DNA of 64,000 nt from Phycisphaerae bacterium (GTDB taxonomy: Bacteria; Chloroflexota; Anaerolineae; 4572-78; J111), in the NCBI GenBank assembly GCA_028285035.1, contig JANQQF010000104.1, positions 28,070 through 92,069 on the forward strand, in the 5' to 3' direction. The position numbers and the translations under genes were made by a program. The notes below the pieces were generated by a model. It saw only the letters and a program-made list of their open reading frames with translations. It was not told the DNA's origin and did not search any database. Below are positions 24,735 through 33,971 of the stretch, piece after piece; the stretch's first letter is position 1; each line of letters opens with the position of its first letter.

Positions 24735-27700
24735 ATGAACGACGGTAATTTGGTAATTATTCGTGAACTGATTGATGCTGCATTCAACATGAGTGAACTC
24801 AATCAGTTCGTTTCTATTCATTTTAAGGATGTCTATGCCCGCTATGTGGAGACTGATCGCAAGGATGTACGAATCTCTCGATTGGTCGAAATGGCTGATC
24901 GGCGAGGGGCAATCGCCTACTTGGTTGACTTAATTGCAGTCGAGAATCCCGGTAAGTTTGCGGAATTTGTAGATAGACTGACCAAGCAAGTAACAAAGCA
25001 ACCCGATGAGCCGACTGCCAGGGAGCCCTTCAAGGGGTTAAATTACTTTGATGTTGATGACACAGATCTTTTCTTTGGCCGAGAGCAACTAACCGCTAAG
25101 CTGGTTGCTCAACTACAGAAGCAGCGCTTTCTAGCCGTGATAGGGGCATCAGGTGCTGGAAAATCTTCTGTGGTGCGGGCTGGGGTAGTCCCCGCTTTAC
25201 AAAGAGGAGCGACTCTTGCCGATGACAATGAGCTACCCGAAGGAAGCGGACCTCCTAAAGGGAGCGGGCCTCCCGAAGGCAGTCAGCATTGGCCCATACA
25301 TATCATTACCCCCACCAGCCAACCCATTGAGTCGCTCGCCATTAGTTTAACCCGGAATGTTGAATCGATGACGGCGACCTCAACCTTGATGAAGGATTTG
25401 GTCGAGGACGCCCTGAGTCTCCACCTTTACACGCGCCGCCTATTGAATAATAGCCCAGCCCAAAGCCTACTTCTCATCATTGATCAATTCGAAGAACTCT
25501 TTACTCAATGTGAAGATGAAAAGTTTCGCAAAGCTTTTGTTGATAACCTCATGACTGCGATCCACGAACCAGATGGCCCCTTACGAGTAATCGTCACTCT
25601 GCGGGCTGACTTCTATCATCATTGCGCCCAATATGACCAGTTGCGGGAAGCCTTAGCCAAACAACAAGAATTTATTGGAAAAATGAGTGAAGACGAACTT
25701 CGTCAATCAATTGTGGCGCCAGCGGAGGCAAATAACTGGCATTTTCAAGCGGGTTTAGTTGATTTATTTCTACGCGAAGTTGGAAATGAGCCCGGTGCTT
25801 TACCCCTACTATCTCACGCCCTATTAGAAACCTGGAAACGTCGTGAAGGTCGAGTTATGACCTTAGCTGGATATGAAGACGCAGGTGGTATCCACGGGGC
25901 CATCGCCAAAACTGCCGACACTACATTTCTAAAACTTGAGCCAGATCAACAAATGATTGCGAAAAGCATCTTCATCCGACTCACCGAATTGGGTGAAGGT
26001 ATCGCAGATACTCGGCGGCGTGCGGCTCGGGCAGAATTTCAATTCAGCGATATGAACACAGCCCAAATCGAAACAGTCATCCAAGTTCTGGCTGATGCTC
26101 GTTTGGTGACTACCCGTGAACAAGAGGTAGAGGTTTCTCATGAGGCGCTCATTCAGGAGTGGCCACGTTTGAGGCGGTGGTTGGATGCGAACCGAGATGG
26201 CTTACGGGCACATCGTCGACTAACCGACGCAAGCCAAGAGTGGTTAGCCCAGGATAAAGATCCAGCGTATCTTTATCGAGGTAGCCGCCTGGAAGAGACG
26301 GAAAAATGGGCTAGCAGTGATGATGTTCAATTGAGCGATTTGGAGGCCTTATTTCTTCAAGCGGGGATAGCTGAACGGGAACGGCTACAACTCGAGGTCA
26401 AGGAGCAACAGAACCGGGAAGAGAAAGCACGTCAGCGAGAGTTAGAGCAACAGCGAGCTTTGGCTAATGAGCAACAACAACGCGCTGAGGAGCAAGCTCA
26501 GGCGGCTAAACGTCAAACGCTCTTAAGCCGAATTGCATTTGGCGTAGGCGGGGTAGCCTTAATCTTGGCTGTCGTAGCGGTCGTATTTGCGATACGATCA
26601 AATACAAATGCCTTGCGAGCCGAAGAAGAAGCTCATAAAGCGACATCACGTGGGTTAGCCGTGGCTTCAGATGCCCAATTAGATCAAGATCAAGATTTAG
26701 CGCTAGCCTTAGCGATGTATGCGACCGCTGAGGCACATACCAAAGAAGCCGAAAATGCCCTTCGCGAAGGGTTACGTCGATTAAAGCTTGATTTTACCTT
26801 CGTTGGTCACACCGGTGAAGTTTTAGATGTGGCTTTTACATCAGATGGAACATTACTGATCACAGCGGGGAGTGATGGGGTTATCAAGGTTTGGGATGTC
26901 CAAACAGGTGAAGAGGCATTTAGTTTAACAAAACACACTGGGGCAGTTCAAGGCATCACAGTCGATCCAGAAGGAACAGTTTTGGCTTCAGCCAGTGCGG
27001 ACAACACCGTAAGAATTTGGGATGTTCGATCGGGTCAAGAACTGGCTGTAATCACAGGACACTCTGATGCCGTTTTAGATGTTACATTTAACCACGATGG
27101 GACGTTACTCGGAACAGCCAGCCAGGATAACACAATAAAAGTATGGGATGTCGCCTCTTCTCAAGAAGTATTTATGATTAACAATTCAGTACGAGCCCGT
27201 AGTCTTGATTTCTCCGCCAATGAGGCTCATTTGGCGACAGCTTGGGATGATGGCACGGTCCAGATTTGGGACATTATGTCGCAAAGCAAAATTGCAGAGC
27301 TATCTGGCCATGAGAAAGCCATCAATCATATCGAATATAGTGATGACCAAAAGCTTCTGGTCACCGTCAGTGATGATGAAAACACAATCATATGGGATGC
27401 TATTTCGGGAGAAGAAATAGAAACTTTGGAAGATGAGGGGTTTGTCTATGGGGCTAAATTTTATGATCCTACTGGAAAATATTTAGCGACATCTAATGCA
27501 AATGGCTCTGTTAAGTTTTGGCACTTGGATGTTAACGCCGATAAGGTCCAAGAAAAGTTCAAATTCTCAAATGACATTGACACAGAAAACAACTGGATAA
27601 ATCGTATTGAGTTCAGTCCAGATGGGGCTAGGATCGCTGTATCCAGCAAAGACGGCATTGTGAAGTTGTGGTCAATCTTTGGTGATATCCCAATGGTGTT

Positions 27701-28667
27701 GCGGGGGCATACAGATAGAGTAAGAGACGTTAAATTTAGTCCAGATGGACAGTATTTGGGAACGGCCAGTTGGGATAAAACTGCAAAATTATGGAACACA
27801 CAGACGGGGCAAGCCCTATCATCCTTCGATGAGCATAGCAGTTTTGTGTTACACGTGGCCTTTCATCCCGATAGCTCACAAATAGCAACGACCAGTCACG
27901 ACGCGGCAAGAGTATGGGATTTATCCAGCAATGAAAAGCTATTTACGCTATCAAATCACCTTGGCAATGTTCATGATGTCACTTATAGTCCAGATGGGAA
28001 ATTGCTTGTCACCACTGATTTAAGTGGGACTATAAAAATATGGGATACAAACTCTGGTCAAGAAGTACGCTCCTTAGCCGCTCACGAGGTATTTGTATCT
28101 CGGGTATCTTTTAACCTTGATGGCACCTTGATGGCAACGGCTAGTCACGACAACACCGCAAAGGTTTGGGACACAGCGACTTGGGGGACACTCAAAACAC
28201 TTGAGGGACATACCGAGGGGGTCGAGAGTGCGGTCTTTAGTCCAGATGGGCGTTTTCTGGTTACGGCTGGTTTGGATAACACTGCCAAGCTATGGGATGC
28301 TTCATCAGGGGACCAACTGCTTACCTTTATTGGCCATAGTCAAGACATTGGAGATGTTGTGTTTAGCCCAAATGGAATACACATAGCCACGGCAAGTGAA
28401 GACAAAACAGCAAGAGTCTGGGACATAACGACAGGCGAGGAGTTACTCATATTCAATCATTTTGATGGGGTTAATGAATTAGCATTTAGCCCAGATGGCG
28501 CACGTTTAGCCGTAGCTAGTCATGATGGCTTAGTATTTATCCATACAGTGAATATCAATGAATTATTAAGTTTGGGAGCAAGACGTCTTAATCGACCGCT
28601 GCTCTCAAATGAATGCCAAAAATTTCTACGACAAAGCAATTGTCCACCCTTATCAATTGTAAACTAA
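24735..28667 (+). CDS. Effector-associated domain / STAND NTPase / double WD40 propeller protein
   Basis: The 1310-residue protein begins with a death-like helical effector-associated domain (about 1-90). An nSTAND NTPase follows: YFDVDDTDLFFGRE, Walker A GASGAGKSS at about 137, Walker B LLLIIDQFEELF at about 243, and a winged-helix region ending VSHEALIQEWPRLRRWLDANR. Then come a charged coiled coil, a transmembrane helix (about 603-622) and 14 WD40 repeats, enough for two seven-bladed propellers. A repeat-rich insertion (GSGPPKGSGPPEGS, about residues 170-187) interrupts the NTPase domain. Such proteins are predicted sensors in bacterial conflict/NLR-like systems, recruiting effectors that carry a matching domain; I see no such effector gene beside it. 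The ribosome-binding site is weak. Confidence 0.85.
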   Translation: MNDGNLVIIRELIDAAFNMSELNQFVSIHFKDVYARYVETDRKDVRISRLVEMADRRGAIAYLVDLIAVENPGKFAEFVDRLTKQVTKQPDEPTAREPFKGLNYFDVDDTDLFFGREQLTAKLVAQLQKQRFLAVIGASGAGKSSVVRAGVVPALQRGATLADDNELPEGSGPPKGSGPPEGSQHWPIHIITPTSQPIESLAISLTRNVESMTATSTLMKDLVEDALSLHLYTRRLLNNSPAQSLLLIIDQFEELFTQCEDEKFRKAFVDNLMTAIHEPDGPLRVIVTLRADFYHHCAQYDQLREALAKQQEFIGKMSEDELRQSIVAPAEANNWHFQAGLVDLFLREVGNEPGALPLLSHALLETWKRREGRVMTLAGYEDAGGIHGAIAKTADTTFLKLEPDQQMIAKSIFIRLTELGEGIADTRRRAARAEFQFSDMNTAQIETVIQVLADARLVTTREQEVEVSHEALIQEWPRLRRWLDANRDGLRAHRRLTDASQEWLAQDKDPAYLYRGSRLEETEKWASSDDVQLSDLEALFLQAGIAERERLQLEVKEQQNREEKARQRELEQQRALANEQQQRAEEQAQAAKRQTLLSRIAFGVGGVALILAVVAVVFAIRSNTNALRAEEEAHKATSRGLAVASDAQLDQDQDLALALAMYATAEAHTKEAENALREGLRRLKLDFTFVGHTGEVLDVAFTSDGTLLITAGSDGVIKVWDVQTGEEAFSLTKHTGAVQGITVDPEGTVLASASADNTVRIWDVRSGQELAVITGHSDAVLDVTFNHDGTLLGTASQDNTIKVWDVASSQEVFMINNSVRARSLDFSANEAHLATAWDDGTVQIWDIMSQSKIAELSGHEKAINHIEYSDDQKLLVTVSDDENTIIWDAISGEEIETLEDEGFVYGAKFYDPTGKYLATSNANGSVKFWHLDVNADKVQEKFKFSNDIDTENNWINRIEFSPDGARIAVSSKDGIVKLWSIFGDIPMVLRGHTDRVRDVKFSPDGQYLGTASWDKTAKLWNTQTGQALSSFDEHSSFVLHVAFHPDSSQIATTSHDAARVWDLSSNEKLFTLSNHLGNVHDVTYSPDGKLLVTTDLSGTIKIWDTNSGQEVRSLAAHEVFVSRVSFNLDGTLMATASHDNTAKVWDTATWGTLKTLEGHTEGVESAVFSPDGRFLVTAGLDNTAKLWDASSGDQLLTFIGHSQDIGDVVFSPNGIHIATASEDKTARVWDITTGEELLIFNHFDGVNELAFSPDGARLAVASHDGLVFIHTVNINELLSLGARRLNRPLLSNECQKFLRQSNCPPLSIVN

Positions 28668-28706
28668 GACAAAATTTTTGATAGAATTTTAGAAAGGATG
28701 GGAACG

Positions 28707-29411
28707 ATGAAATTTTTTCTGCGTATCACAAACACTCTCTTATTGGTAACAACGATAATACTATCAACAAATTTACGCACGGTAGAAGCACAAGAAAATA
28801 CAGTAGAATGTGCTGTTGATGTTGTCGTTCAAGCAGATGATTGGTTATCAAAAATATCGGATAAATTTTTCGGGAATGTGCTGGGCTTTTTAGTGATTGT
28901 AGAAGCGACTAATTCTATAGCGCTGAATGACAGCAGTTACACGGTCATTAATAATCCCAATGTTATTGAGCCTGGCTGGAAGTTATGTATTCCCAATTTT
29001 ACAGATGCCTCTGCCAATGTTAACACCGTTACAGCCCCAGAGTTAGTTGAAGTTCCAGCCCCCGTATCAGTTGAACATAACGGATTACAATTCATTTGGG
29101 AATGGCAGGGGGATGAAGGTCTTATCAATGGAAATTGGTACTTTGATATAAAAGTTTACAGATCAGCTCAGGATAATGAGCCATATGATACGCTTGTAGC
29201 CGCTCCAGATCAAACAGAATTTTTTAACAACAAGTGGTATTCTGACCTAACCACAAATGTGCCAGGATGTTCATACTGGGCAGTCCAAATTGCAAAACAA
29301 GATGAATTTGGTGAATTTACAGAACATATCTCAAGTGAGAGCGAAAGGTTAAAAATAGGTTCCTGCCAAGGAAAAGGGTCACCCTTTAGCAGCCCAGTCC
29401 CATCACCTTAG
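28707..29411 (+). CDS. Secreted LysM-like protein
   Basis: The 234-residue protein has a signal peptide (cleavage near VEA-QE). A LysM-like segment follows (VVVQADDWLSKISDKFFGN...IEPGWKLCIP), with a spacer in the middle. The C-terminal domain is predicted mostly beta (WEWQGDEGLINGNWYFDIKVY, SCSYWAVQIAK-like). ATG 28707 has AAAGG about 10 nt upstream; an ATG at 28698 touches that site. It starts 39 nt after the STAND gene on the same strand and is probably co-transcribed. The LysM would bind peptidoglycan or another glycan. A link to the STAND protein is only positional. Confidence 0.65.
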   Translation: MKFFLRITNTLLLVTTIILSTNLRTVEAQENTVECAVDVVVQADDWLSKISDKFFGNVLGFLVIVEATNSIALNDSSYTVINNPNVIEPGWKLCIPNFTDASANVNTVTAPELVEVPAPVSVEHNGLQFIWEWQGDEGLINGNWYFDIKVYRSAQDNEPYDTLVAAPDQTEFFNNKWYSDLTTNVPGCSYWAVQIAKQDEFGEFTEHISSESERLKIGSCQGKGSPFSSPVPSP

Positions 29412-29442
29412 TCTAAAATCCTCATTTCAAGGGATAAATGTC

Positions 29443-29515
29443 GGTTGAGCTTGTCGAAACCAGACATCCCTTTCCTGAAACCGTTACTTTCAACAGGCTC
29501 AACGTAAGTCCTACG
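29443..29515. repeat. Palindromic repeat (TGAGCNTGTCGAAA type), second copy
   Basis: GGTTGAGCTTGTCGAAA (29443-29459) faces ACTTTCAACAGGCTCAAC (29486-29503), followed by GTAAGTCCTA. It is the same repeat family as 13269-13381, including the 'GTAAGTCCT' outer element. Confidence 0.7.
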
Positions 29516-29522
29516 GATAAAA

Positions 29523-29566
29523 AAACGCCCACAAAAAGACACTAAGCTTGTCTAATGTGGGCGTTT
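29523..29566 (-). terminator. Intrinsic terminator of the aldehyde oxidoreductase gene
   Basis: AAACGCCCACA (29523-29533) pairs with TGTGGGCGTTT (29556-29566), with an inner AGAC/GTCT stem. On the minus strand the hairpin is followed by a T-rich run (TTTTTTA), 19 nt after the oxidoreductase stop. It may also stop transcription from the left. Confidence 0.75.
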
Positions 29567-29584
29567 GATTTAATCAAAACAAAC

Positions 29585-31528
29585 TTACAGTTTCATATCA
29601 TCCGCAACCCAGGCCAGCTCTAGTTCTTCAAGCTTGTAGCGGGTTGGCGTGCCCGTTTCAACATCCCACCCATTTTGCCGATAGTATTCGTCCAAAGCTG
29701 CGTCCCATTCGGACTTATCAATCTTCAAGCCGTCACTGTTACCACCCTTGAGCGCTTTCTTGAACATCTTTTCAGGCAGAGTATCGTGTTGACGGTCAAT
29801 ACCTTCACGGGCGTTGAAGGCTCGCATCATGTTGAGCCGTCGCTCGCCCACAGTTTGTAACTCGTCGATCGTTACATCCCAGCCCGTGGTATTGTTAATC
29901 AAGGACAACAAGTCATCGGGCGTGTAGAGCTGCCACGAGGGGCCAAAGACAAACTGACAAACATTGACGCTGTCTGTCGCACTGTAGAAGTATTGCGTCT
30001 TTCGAGCAAAATCTACTTTACCAGGCCCTAATGAGAGATTGGGCTGCACTTCAGTCAAGTCCAATGCTTCAAACTGATCAGCATAATCAATCTCATCACC
30101 CTCATAGACCCCGTCGTGCTCACTGCTTTGGTGATCCGACCCAAAGGGGTTGACCGCATAAATCAAGGCCAAGCTACGCTTGAGTTGAGGCATATGGGCC
30201 GGTGCTTCTTGACGGTGACTAGTAATGAGATATTGGTGGGTATCTTTACCAATATGCTCGGCAGCCGCTTCGGAACCCATCGCCAAAATCTTGCCAAATC
30301 CTTCTTGTTTAGCAATCATCTCGGTCATCTGGACCATCGCTTCAGCATTACCAAACTTCAGTTCAATTCCACCGGTATCCTCAGTCGTGATTTTGCCATT
30401 CTCAAAAGCTTCCATCGCCCAAGCGATCGTTGCCCCACAGGAGATCGTGTCCATCCCGTACATGTTGCACAGCTCATTGGCCTTAGAAATCGCCGCCAAA
30501 TCATCAATTCCACAGTAGTTTCCAAAGGTTGAGGTTGTTTCATATTCTGGACCACCATAGTGCGGATCAACTTTGTAAGGCCCATCCGTGATTTCGACCA
30601 CACGCTTACAACGAATGGTGCAGCTAAAACAGGTGTCACGACCCCGCAAGTCCTGCTTATCCTCGGCTGCGCCCATCAAAATGGTGTCATACATCGTGGT
30701 ACCATCAATCTTTTCCCAATTATCAAAAACACCACTGTTAAAGTTGAAGGTAGGTAAGCCACCAACGGCATGCTGCGGCCCTGTCGTTTCAGCGGTACCA
30801 TACTTCCCTAAACCAGCAACATCGGAGTCGGGGAATAGCTTTGCACCTTGTTTAGCCAGATCAATTAGGGCTCGTTTGTCGGCCAGTTGGTAATTTTTCT
30901 TGCCCCGCTTACCACGGACCACAACGGCTTTTAGCTTCTTACTGCCCATCACAGCCCCCATTCCGGTGCGGCCATTGGCTCGGTTGCTCATATTGATGAT
31001 GCAGGAGAAGTTAACGCCATTCTCGCCAGAAGGACCAACCTGAGCAATCTCAATGCGATTATCGCCCGTCTCTTCCTTGAGAATTGTATCAACTTCACCC
31101 GTTATTTTACCCCACAAGTGGCTGGCATCACGCAACTCATATTCGCCATCCTGGACCCACAGGTAAACAGGCTTGGGTGAAATCCCTTTAAAGATAAACG
31201 CATCAAAGCCAGCATATTTCATCTCAGCGGGAAAAAATCCACCACATTGAGCATCACCGATAGCTCCCGTCAGCGGACTTTTCGCGGTTGCAGTCATTCG
31301 GCTTTGCCCAGACACTGGTGCGCCAGTGGTCACCCCAACAGACAGGGCTAAAATATTGTCCGGTCCAAGCGGGTCTGCTCCAGCAGGCATATCACGGAGC
31401 ATGTAATACATATTGAGGGCACTGCCCCCCATATACTTTCGATAAAATGCTTCTGAGGGCTCTTCAACTTCGATCTCACCGGTTGTTAAATTAACATGCA
31501 AAATTTTACCGTTATATCCGTTTGGCAT
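29585..31528 (-). CDS. Tungsten-type aldehyde:ferredoxin oxidoreductase (AOR family)
   Basis: The 647-residue protein has the AOR N-terminal domain (LHVNLTTGEIEVEEPSEAFYRKYMGGSALN, NILALSVGVTTGAPVSGQSR) and the pterin region NRANGRTGMGAVMGSKKLKAV. The [4Fe-4S] cysteines are CFSCTIRC (about 296-303) plus C in SVNVCQF (about 524). AOR enzymes oxidise aldehydes to acids with ferredoxin as acceptor, using tungsten bispterin. It lies 65 nt downstream of a MoaD-like gene. The ribosome-binding site is AAAGGAG. The physiological aldehyde is unknown. Confidence 0.92.
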   Translation of the reverse strand: MPNGYNGKILHVNLTTGEIEVEEPSEAFYRKYMGGSALNMYYMLRDMPAGADPLGPDNILALSVGVTTGAPVSGQSRMTATAKSPLTGAIGDAQCGGFFPAEMKYAGFDAFIFKGISPKPVYLWVQDGEYELRDASHLWGKITGEVDTILKEETGDNRIEIAQVGPSGENGVNFSCIINMSNRANGRTGMGAVMGSKKLKAVVVRGKRGKKNYQLADKRALIDLAKQGAKLFPDSDVAGLGKYGTAETTGPQHAVGGLPTFNFNSGVFDNWEKIDGTTMYDTILMGAAEDKQDLRGRDTCFSCTIRCKRVVEITDGPYKVDPHYGGPEYETTSTFGNYCGIDDLAAISKANELCNMYGMDTISCGATIAWAMEAFENGKITTEDTGGIELKFGNAEAMVQMTEMIAKQEGFGKILAMGSEAAAEHIGKDTHQYLITSHRQEAPAHMPQLKRSLALIYAVNPFGSDHQSSEHDGVYEGDEIDYADQFEALDLTEVQPNLSLGPGKVDFARKTQYFYSATDSVNVCQFVFGPSWQLYTPDDLLSLINNTTGWDVTIDELQTVGERRLNMMRAFNAREGIDRQHDTLPEKMFKKALKGGNSDGLKIDKSEWDAALDEYYRQNGWDVETGTPTRYKLEELELAWVADDMKL

Positions 31529-31593
31529 TGCGTTCTCCTTTGAATATAGATTGTTTAACAGGTAGTTGCCTACATTACAATTTTTGATATCAT

Positions 31594-31824
31594 TTACCCG
31601 CCCGCAATGAGGCGGAATAAATCAAGCTGCTCTCCTGGCTGTAATGTGTGACTTTTTTCAACTTCACTCCCATTGATCGCAGCTGATACTTTTTGTTTGA
31701 TTTTGAGTTGTTCGACCACATCGGCAATTGTGGTCCCTTCGGCCAATTCAAGGGTGGTTCGACCTTTGGCCTGGCGGGGTAAATAGTCGCGCAAAATGCC
31801 GTGTAAGGTTATCTGAATTTCCAA
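31594..31824 (-). CDS. MoaD/ThiS-family sulfur carrier protein
   Basis: The 76-residue ubiquitin-like protein ends in LIAGG, the diglycine tail needed for thiocarboxylation. The fold signature (MEIQITLHGILRDYLP, LAEGTTIADVVEQLKI, NGSEVEKSHTLQPGEQLDLF) is complete. It directly precedes the AOR gene on the same strand, a pairing frequently seen for tungsten enzymes, so it probably supplies sulfur for the pterin dithiolene. Confidence 0.88.
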   Translation of the reverse strand: MEIQITLHGILRDYLPRQAKGRTTLELAEGTTIADVVEQLKIKQKVSAAINGSEVEKSHTLQPGEQLDLFRLIAGG

Positions 31825-31964
31825 AGTATTACCTCATCATTAGTGGTTTACAAATGAAAAATGACCCAGGACAAATGACAACTTAGTTGGACCATTTTAG
31901 TTCATTTCAATCAAATTGTAAACAACGTAAATTGTGATCTTGCTTGACTAATGTATACAGCTAA

Positions 31965-32022
31965 ATTCGCAATAAAAATTTGTTAGATTACGAATATCGT
32001 GATAGATTAGCGAATAATTGCG
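31965..32022. promoter_or_regulatory. Cluster of related TTCGC/GCGAA sites (possible Lrp operators)
   Basis: ATTCGCAAT (31965-31973), ACGAATATCGT (31990-32000) and GCGAATAATTGCG (32010-32022) are similar, partly palindromic and spaced 20-25 bp apart. They sit just before the Lrp gene and in the region divergent from the moaD-aor pair. Lrp/AsnC regulators typically bind arrays of such sites and autoregulate. Confidence 0.45.
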
Positions 32023-32040
32023 AAAAAGGCAATATTTATT

Positions 32041-32502
32041 ATGGACCAGCTAGACATTGCTATTATTCGGGCCTTACAAATTGATGCTCGAAAGCCCTAC
32101 ACAGATATCGCCAAAGAATTAGACGTTGCGGAGAGTACTATTCGCAATCGTGTGTCACGTCTTCTGGCTGATGACACGCTTCGCCTCCGAGCGACCTTCG
32201 ACTATTTCAAACTTGGGTTTAATGCCTCCGCCTTCATCCATATCACAGTTCAACCTGGTACCGATGAGGATGTTGCGGATCAGTTGAAGCAAATTCCCGA
32301 AGTGAGTTATTTGATGGCCGTGGCAGGTGAGGCTGACTTGTTGGCTGAACTCACTTGTCGTAATCAAGCCCATTTGATGGACGTCGTTATCAGTCAAATT
32401 CGAACAATTCCAGGTATCATAAAAACAGATACCCAAATGATTATGCGTGTTTACAAAGAATTATTGCCTAGTTTGGATGAGTTGGAACACAGCAATAGAT
32501 GA
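32041..32502 (+). CDS. Lrp/AsnC-family transcriptional regulator
   Basis: The 153-residue protein has the N-terminal HTH (LDIAIIRALQIDARKPYTDI, ELDVAESTIRNRVSRL) and the C-terminal RAM ligand domain (AFIHITVQPGTDEDVADQL, VSYLMAVAGEADLLAELTC). It is divergent from moaD-aor and upstream of a GcvT-like gene on its own strand. It may sense an amino acid and control either unit. There is no strong ribosome-binding site; TTTATT precedes the ATG. Confidence 0.9.
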   Translation: MDQLDIAIIRALQIDARKPYTDIAKELDVAESTIRNRVSRLLADDTLRLRATFDYFKLGFNASAFIHITVQPGTDEDVADQLKQIPEVSYLMAVAGEADLLAELTCRNQAHLMDVVISQIRTIPGIIKTDTQMIMRVYKELLPSLDELEHSNR

Positions 32503-32649
32503 CTACCCCCGAGGTAATCAATAATTGTTGGCGTATAGTGACTCTAAAAATGTCTACACGAATAATCATGTTTACGTACCACAACCTTAACGTCAACAGA
32601 AGTTAGCCAAATAAAACCAATCATTTAACTTAAACTTTGGAGAAGCTAT

Positions 32650-33855
32650 ATGGTCAAAACAACGCCTTTTTATTTGCGTACTGGGCCGCTCAATGAAACG
32701 ATGTTGTGGGAGCATTGGGCGGGCTATGCTGTGGCCCTGAAGTATCAGCATTCAGAGATATTTGAATATTATGCCGTACGCAACAGTGCGGGACTGTTTG
32801 ACACCTCCCCCCTATTCAAGTATCGCATCAAGGGGCCAGACGCCACCAAGTTTTTGGCTGGGGTTCTGACCCGCGATATTCGGACGTGCGCTACGGGGCA
32901 AGCCCAATACACCATTTGGTGCGATGATGATGGCTGGATCGTGGAGGATGGGGTCATTCTGCATATTGCCGATGACGAGTATTGGCTCACCTCTGCTGAG
33001 CCAAATCTACGTTACTTTAGCCAACTTATTGGCTTCAACGACGTCACGATTGATGACATCACAGATGACTATGGTCTGCTGGCTTTACAGGGTCCGCATA
33101 GTCTTAATATCTTGAATCAACTCAGCAAAGATGTAAAAAAGCTAGGCTATTTTGATCTGACCAAAACCAAAATTGCAGGCAAAAAAGTGACCGTTTCTCG
33201 CACTGGCTACTCCGGCGATCTTGGCTATGAAATTTGGATGGACGCAGAGGATGCAATCACTATTTGGGATACGTTGATGGAAGCTGGGGCTGGCTACAAT
33301 ATCACGCCCTTTGGCCAAAAAGTGTTGCACATGACCCGGCTCGATGCGGGACTACTCATGATTGATGTCGAGTTCCACACCGCCCGTTTTGCCTGGACCG
33401 ATGAGCAGCGCTCCAGTCCTGTCGAGCTTGGCTTTGGCTGGATGTTCCGCAAACTGAAAGATGACGACCGCCCCTTCATTGGTCGCCGCGCCATCGAAAA
33501 AGAGCTGGCTAATGGAAGTTCCCGCTGGAAACTCGTTGGCATCGAAGTCGATTGGCAATCGTATGAGACACTCTACAATAATTTGGGGATGATTGCCCCC
33601 AAAGACACCACCCTGATTGAAGAGGCAATGTCTTTGTATAATGACGACAAAAGCTGGGCTGGCCACACCACCAGTTATGGCTACTCTAGCATTTTGAAAA
33701 AGCATATCGCCATCGCCAAGGTTCTCCCTGCTAAAGCCAAGTTGGGCACCGAACTTCAATTAGAGTTGATGGTCAATGACCGCCCCCGCTATGTCAAAGC
33801 CAAAGTGGTCAAGATGCCCTTTTACAATCCGCCGAGCAAGACGGCGAAAGCATAG
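32650..33855 (+). CDS. GcvT-family aminomethyltransferase-like protein
   Basis: The 401-residue folate-binding GcvT fold is visible as NSAGLFDTSPLFKYRIKGPDA, the AQYTIWCDDDGWIVEDGV strand pair, LLALQGPHSLNIL, SRTGYSGDLGYEIWM and the C-terminal barrel (IGRRAIEKELANG...). These enzymes transfer one-carbon units from glycine or N-methylated amines to tetrahydrofolate. No gcvP or gcvH is adjacent, so a demethylation role (as in dimethylglycine or sarcosine pathways) is more likely than glycine cleavage. The ribosome-binding site is GGAGAAG. The next gene is an FAD oxidoreductase, a plausible partner. Confidence 0.85.
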   Translation: MVKTTPFYLRTGPLNETMLWEHWAGYAVALKYQHSEIFEYYAVRNSAGLFDTSPLFKYRIKGPDATKFLAGVLTRDIRTCATGQAQYTIWCDDDGWIVEDGVILHIADDEYWLTSAEPNLRYFSQLIGFNDVTIDDITDDYGLLALQGPHSLNILNQLSKDVKKLGYFDLTKTKIAGKKVTVSRTGYSGDLGYEIWMDAEDAITIWDTLMEAGAGYNITPFGQKVLHMTRLDAGLLMIDVEFHTARFAWTDEQRSSPVELGFGWMFRKLKDDDRPFIGRRAIEKELANGSSRWKLVGIEVDWQSYETLYNNLGMIAPKDTTLIEEAMSLYNDDKSWAGHTTSYGYSSILKKHIAIAKVLPAKAKLGTELQLELMVNDRPRYVKAKVVKMPFYNPPSKTAKA

Positions 33856-33897
33856 GTTGGAAGGCTGGAATGATGTAACAAAACCCACCCTTCCAAC
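33856..33897 (+). repeat. Intercistronic hairpin after the GcvT-like gene
   Basis: GTTGGAAGG (33856-33864) pairs with CCTTCCAAC (33889-33897), starting right after the stop codon. There is no U-tract. It resembles the other hairpins between co-directional genes in this window. Confidence 0.55.
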
Positions 33898-33971
33898 ATC
33901 TAAACTAACGCTCAATTTGCGAATATACACACTCTCAAAAACAACCCTTTACTCACAAAAAGGTAACAATT

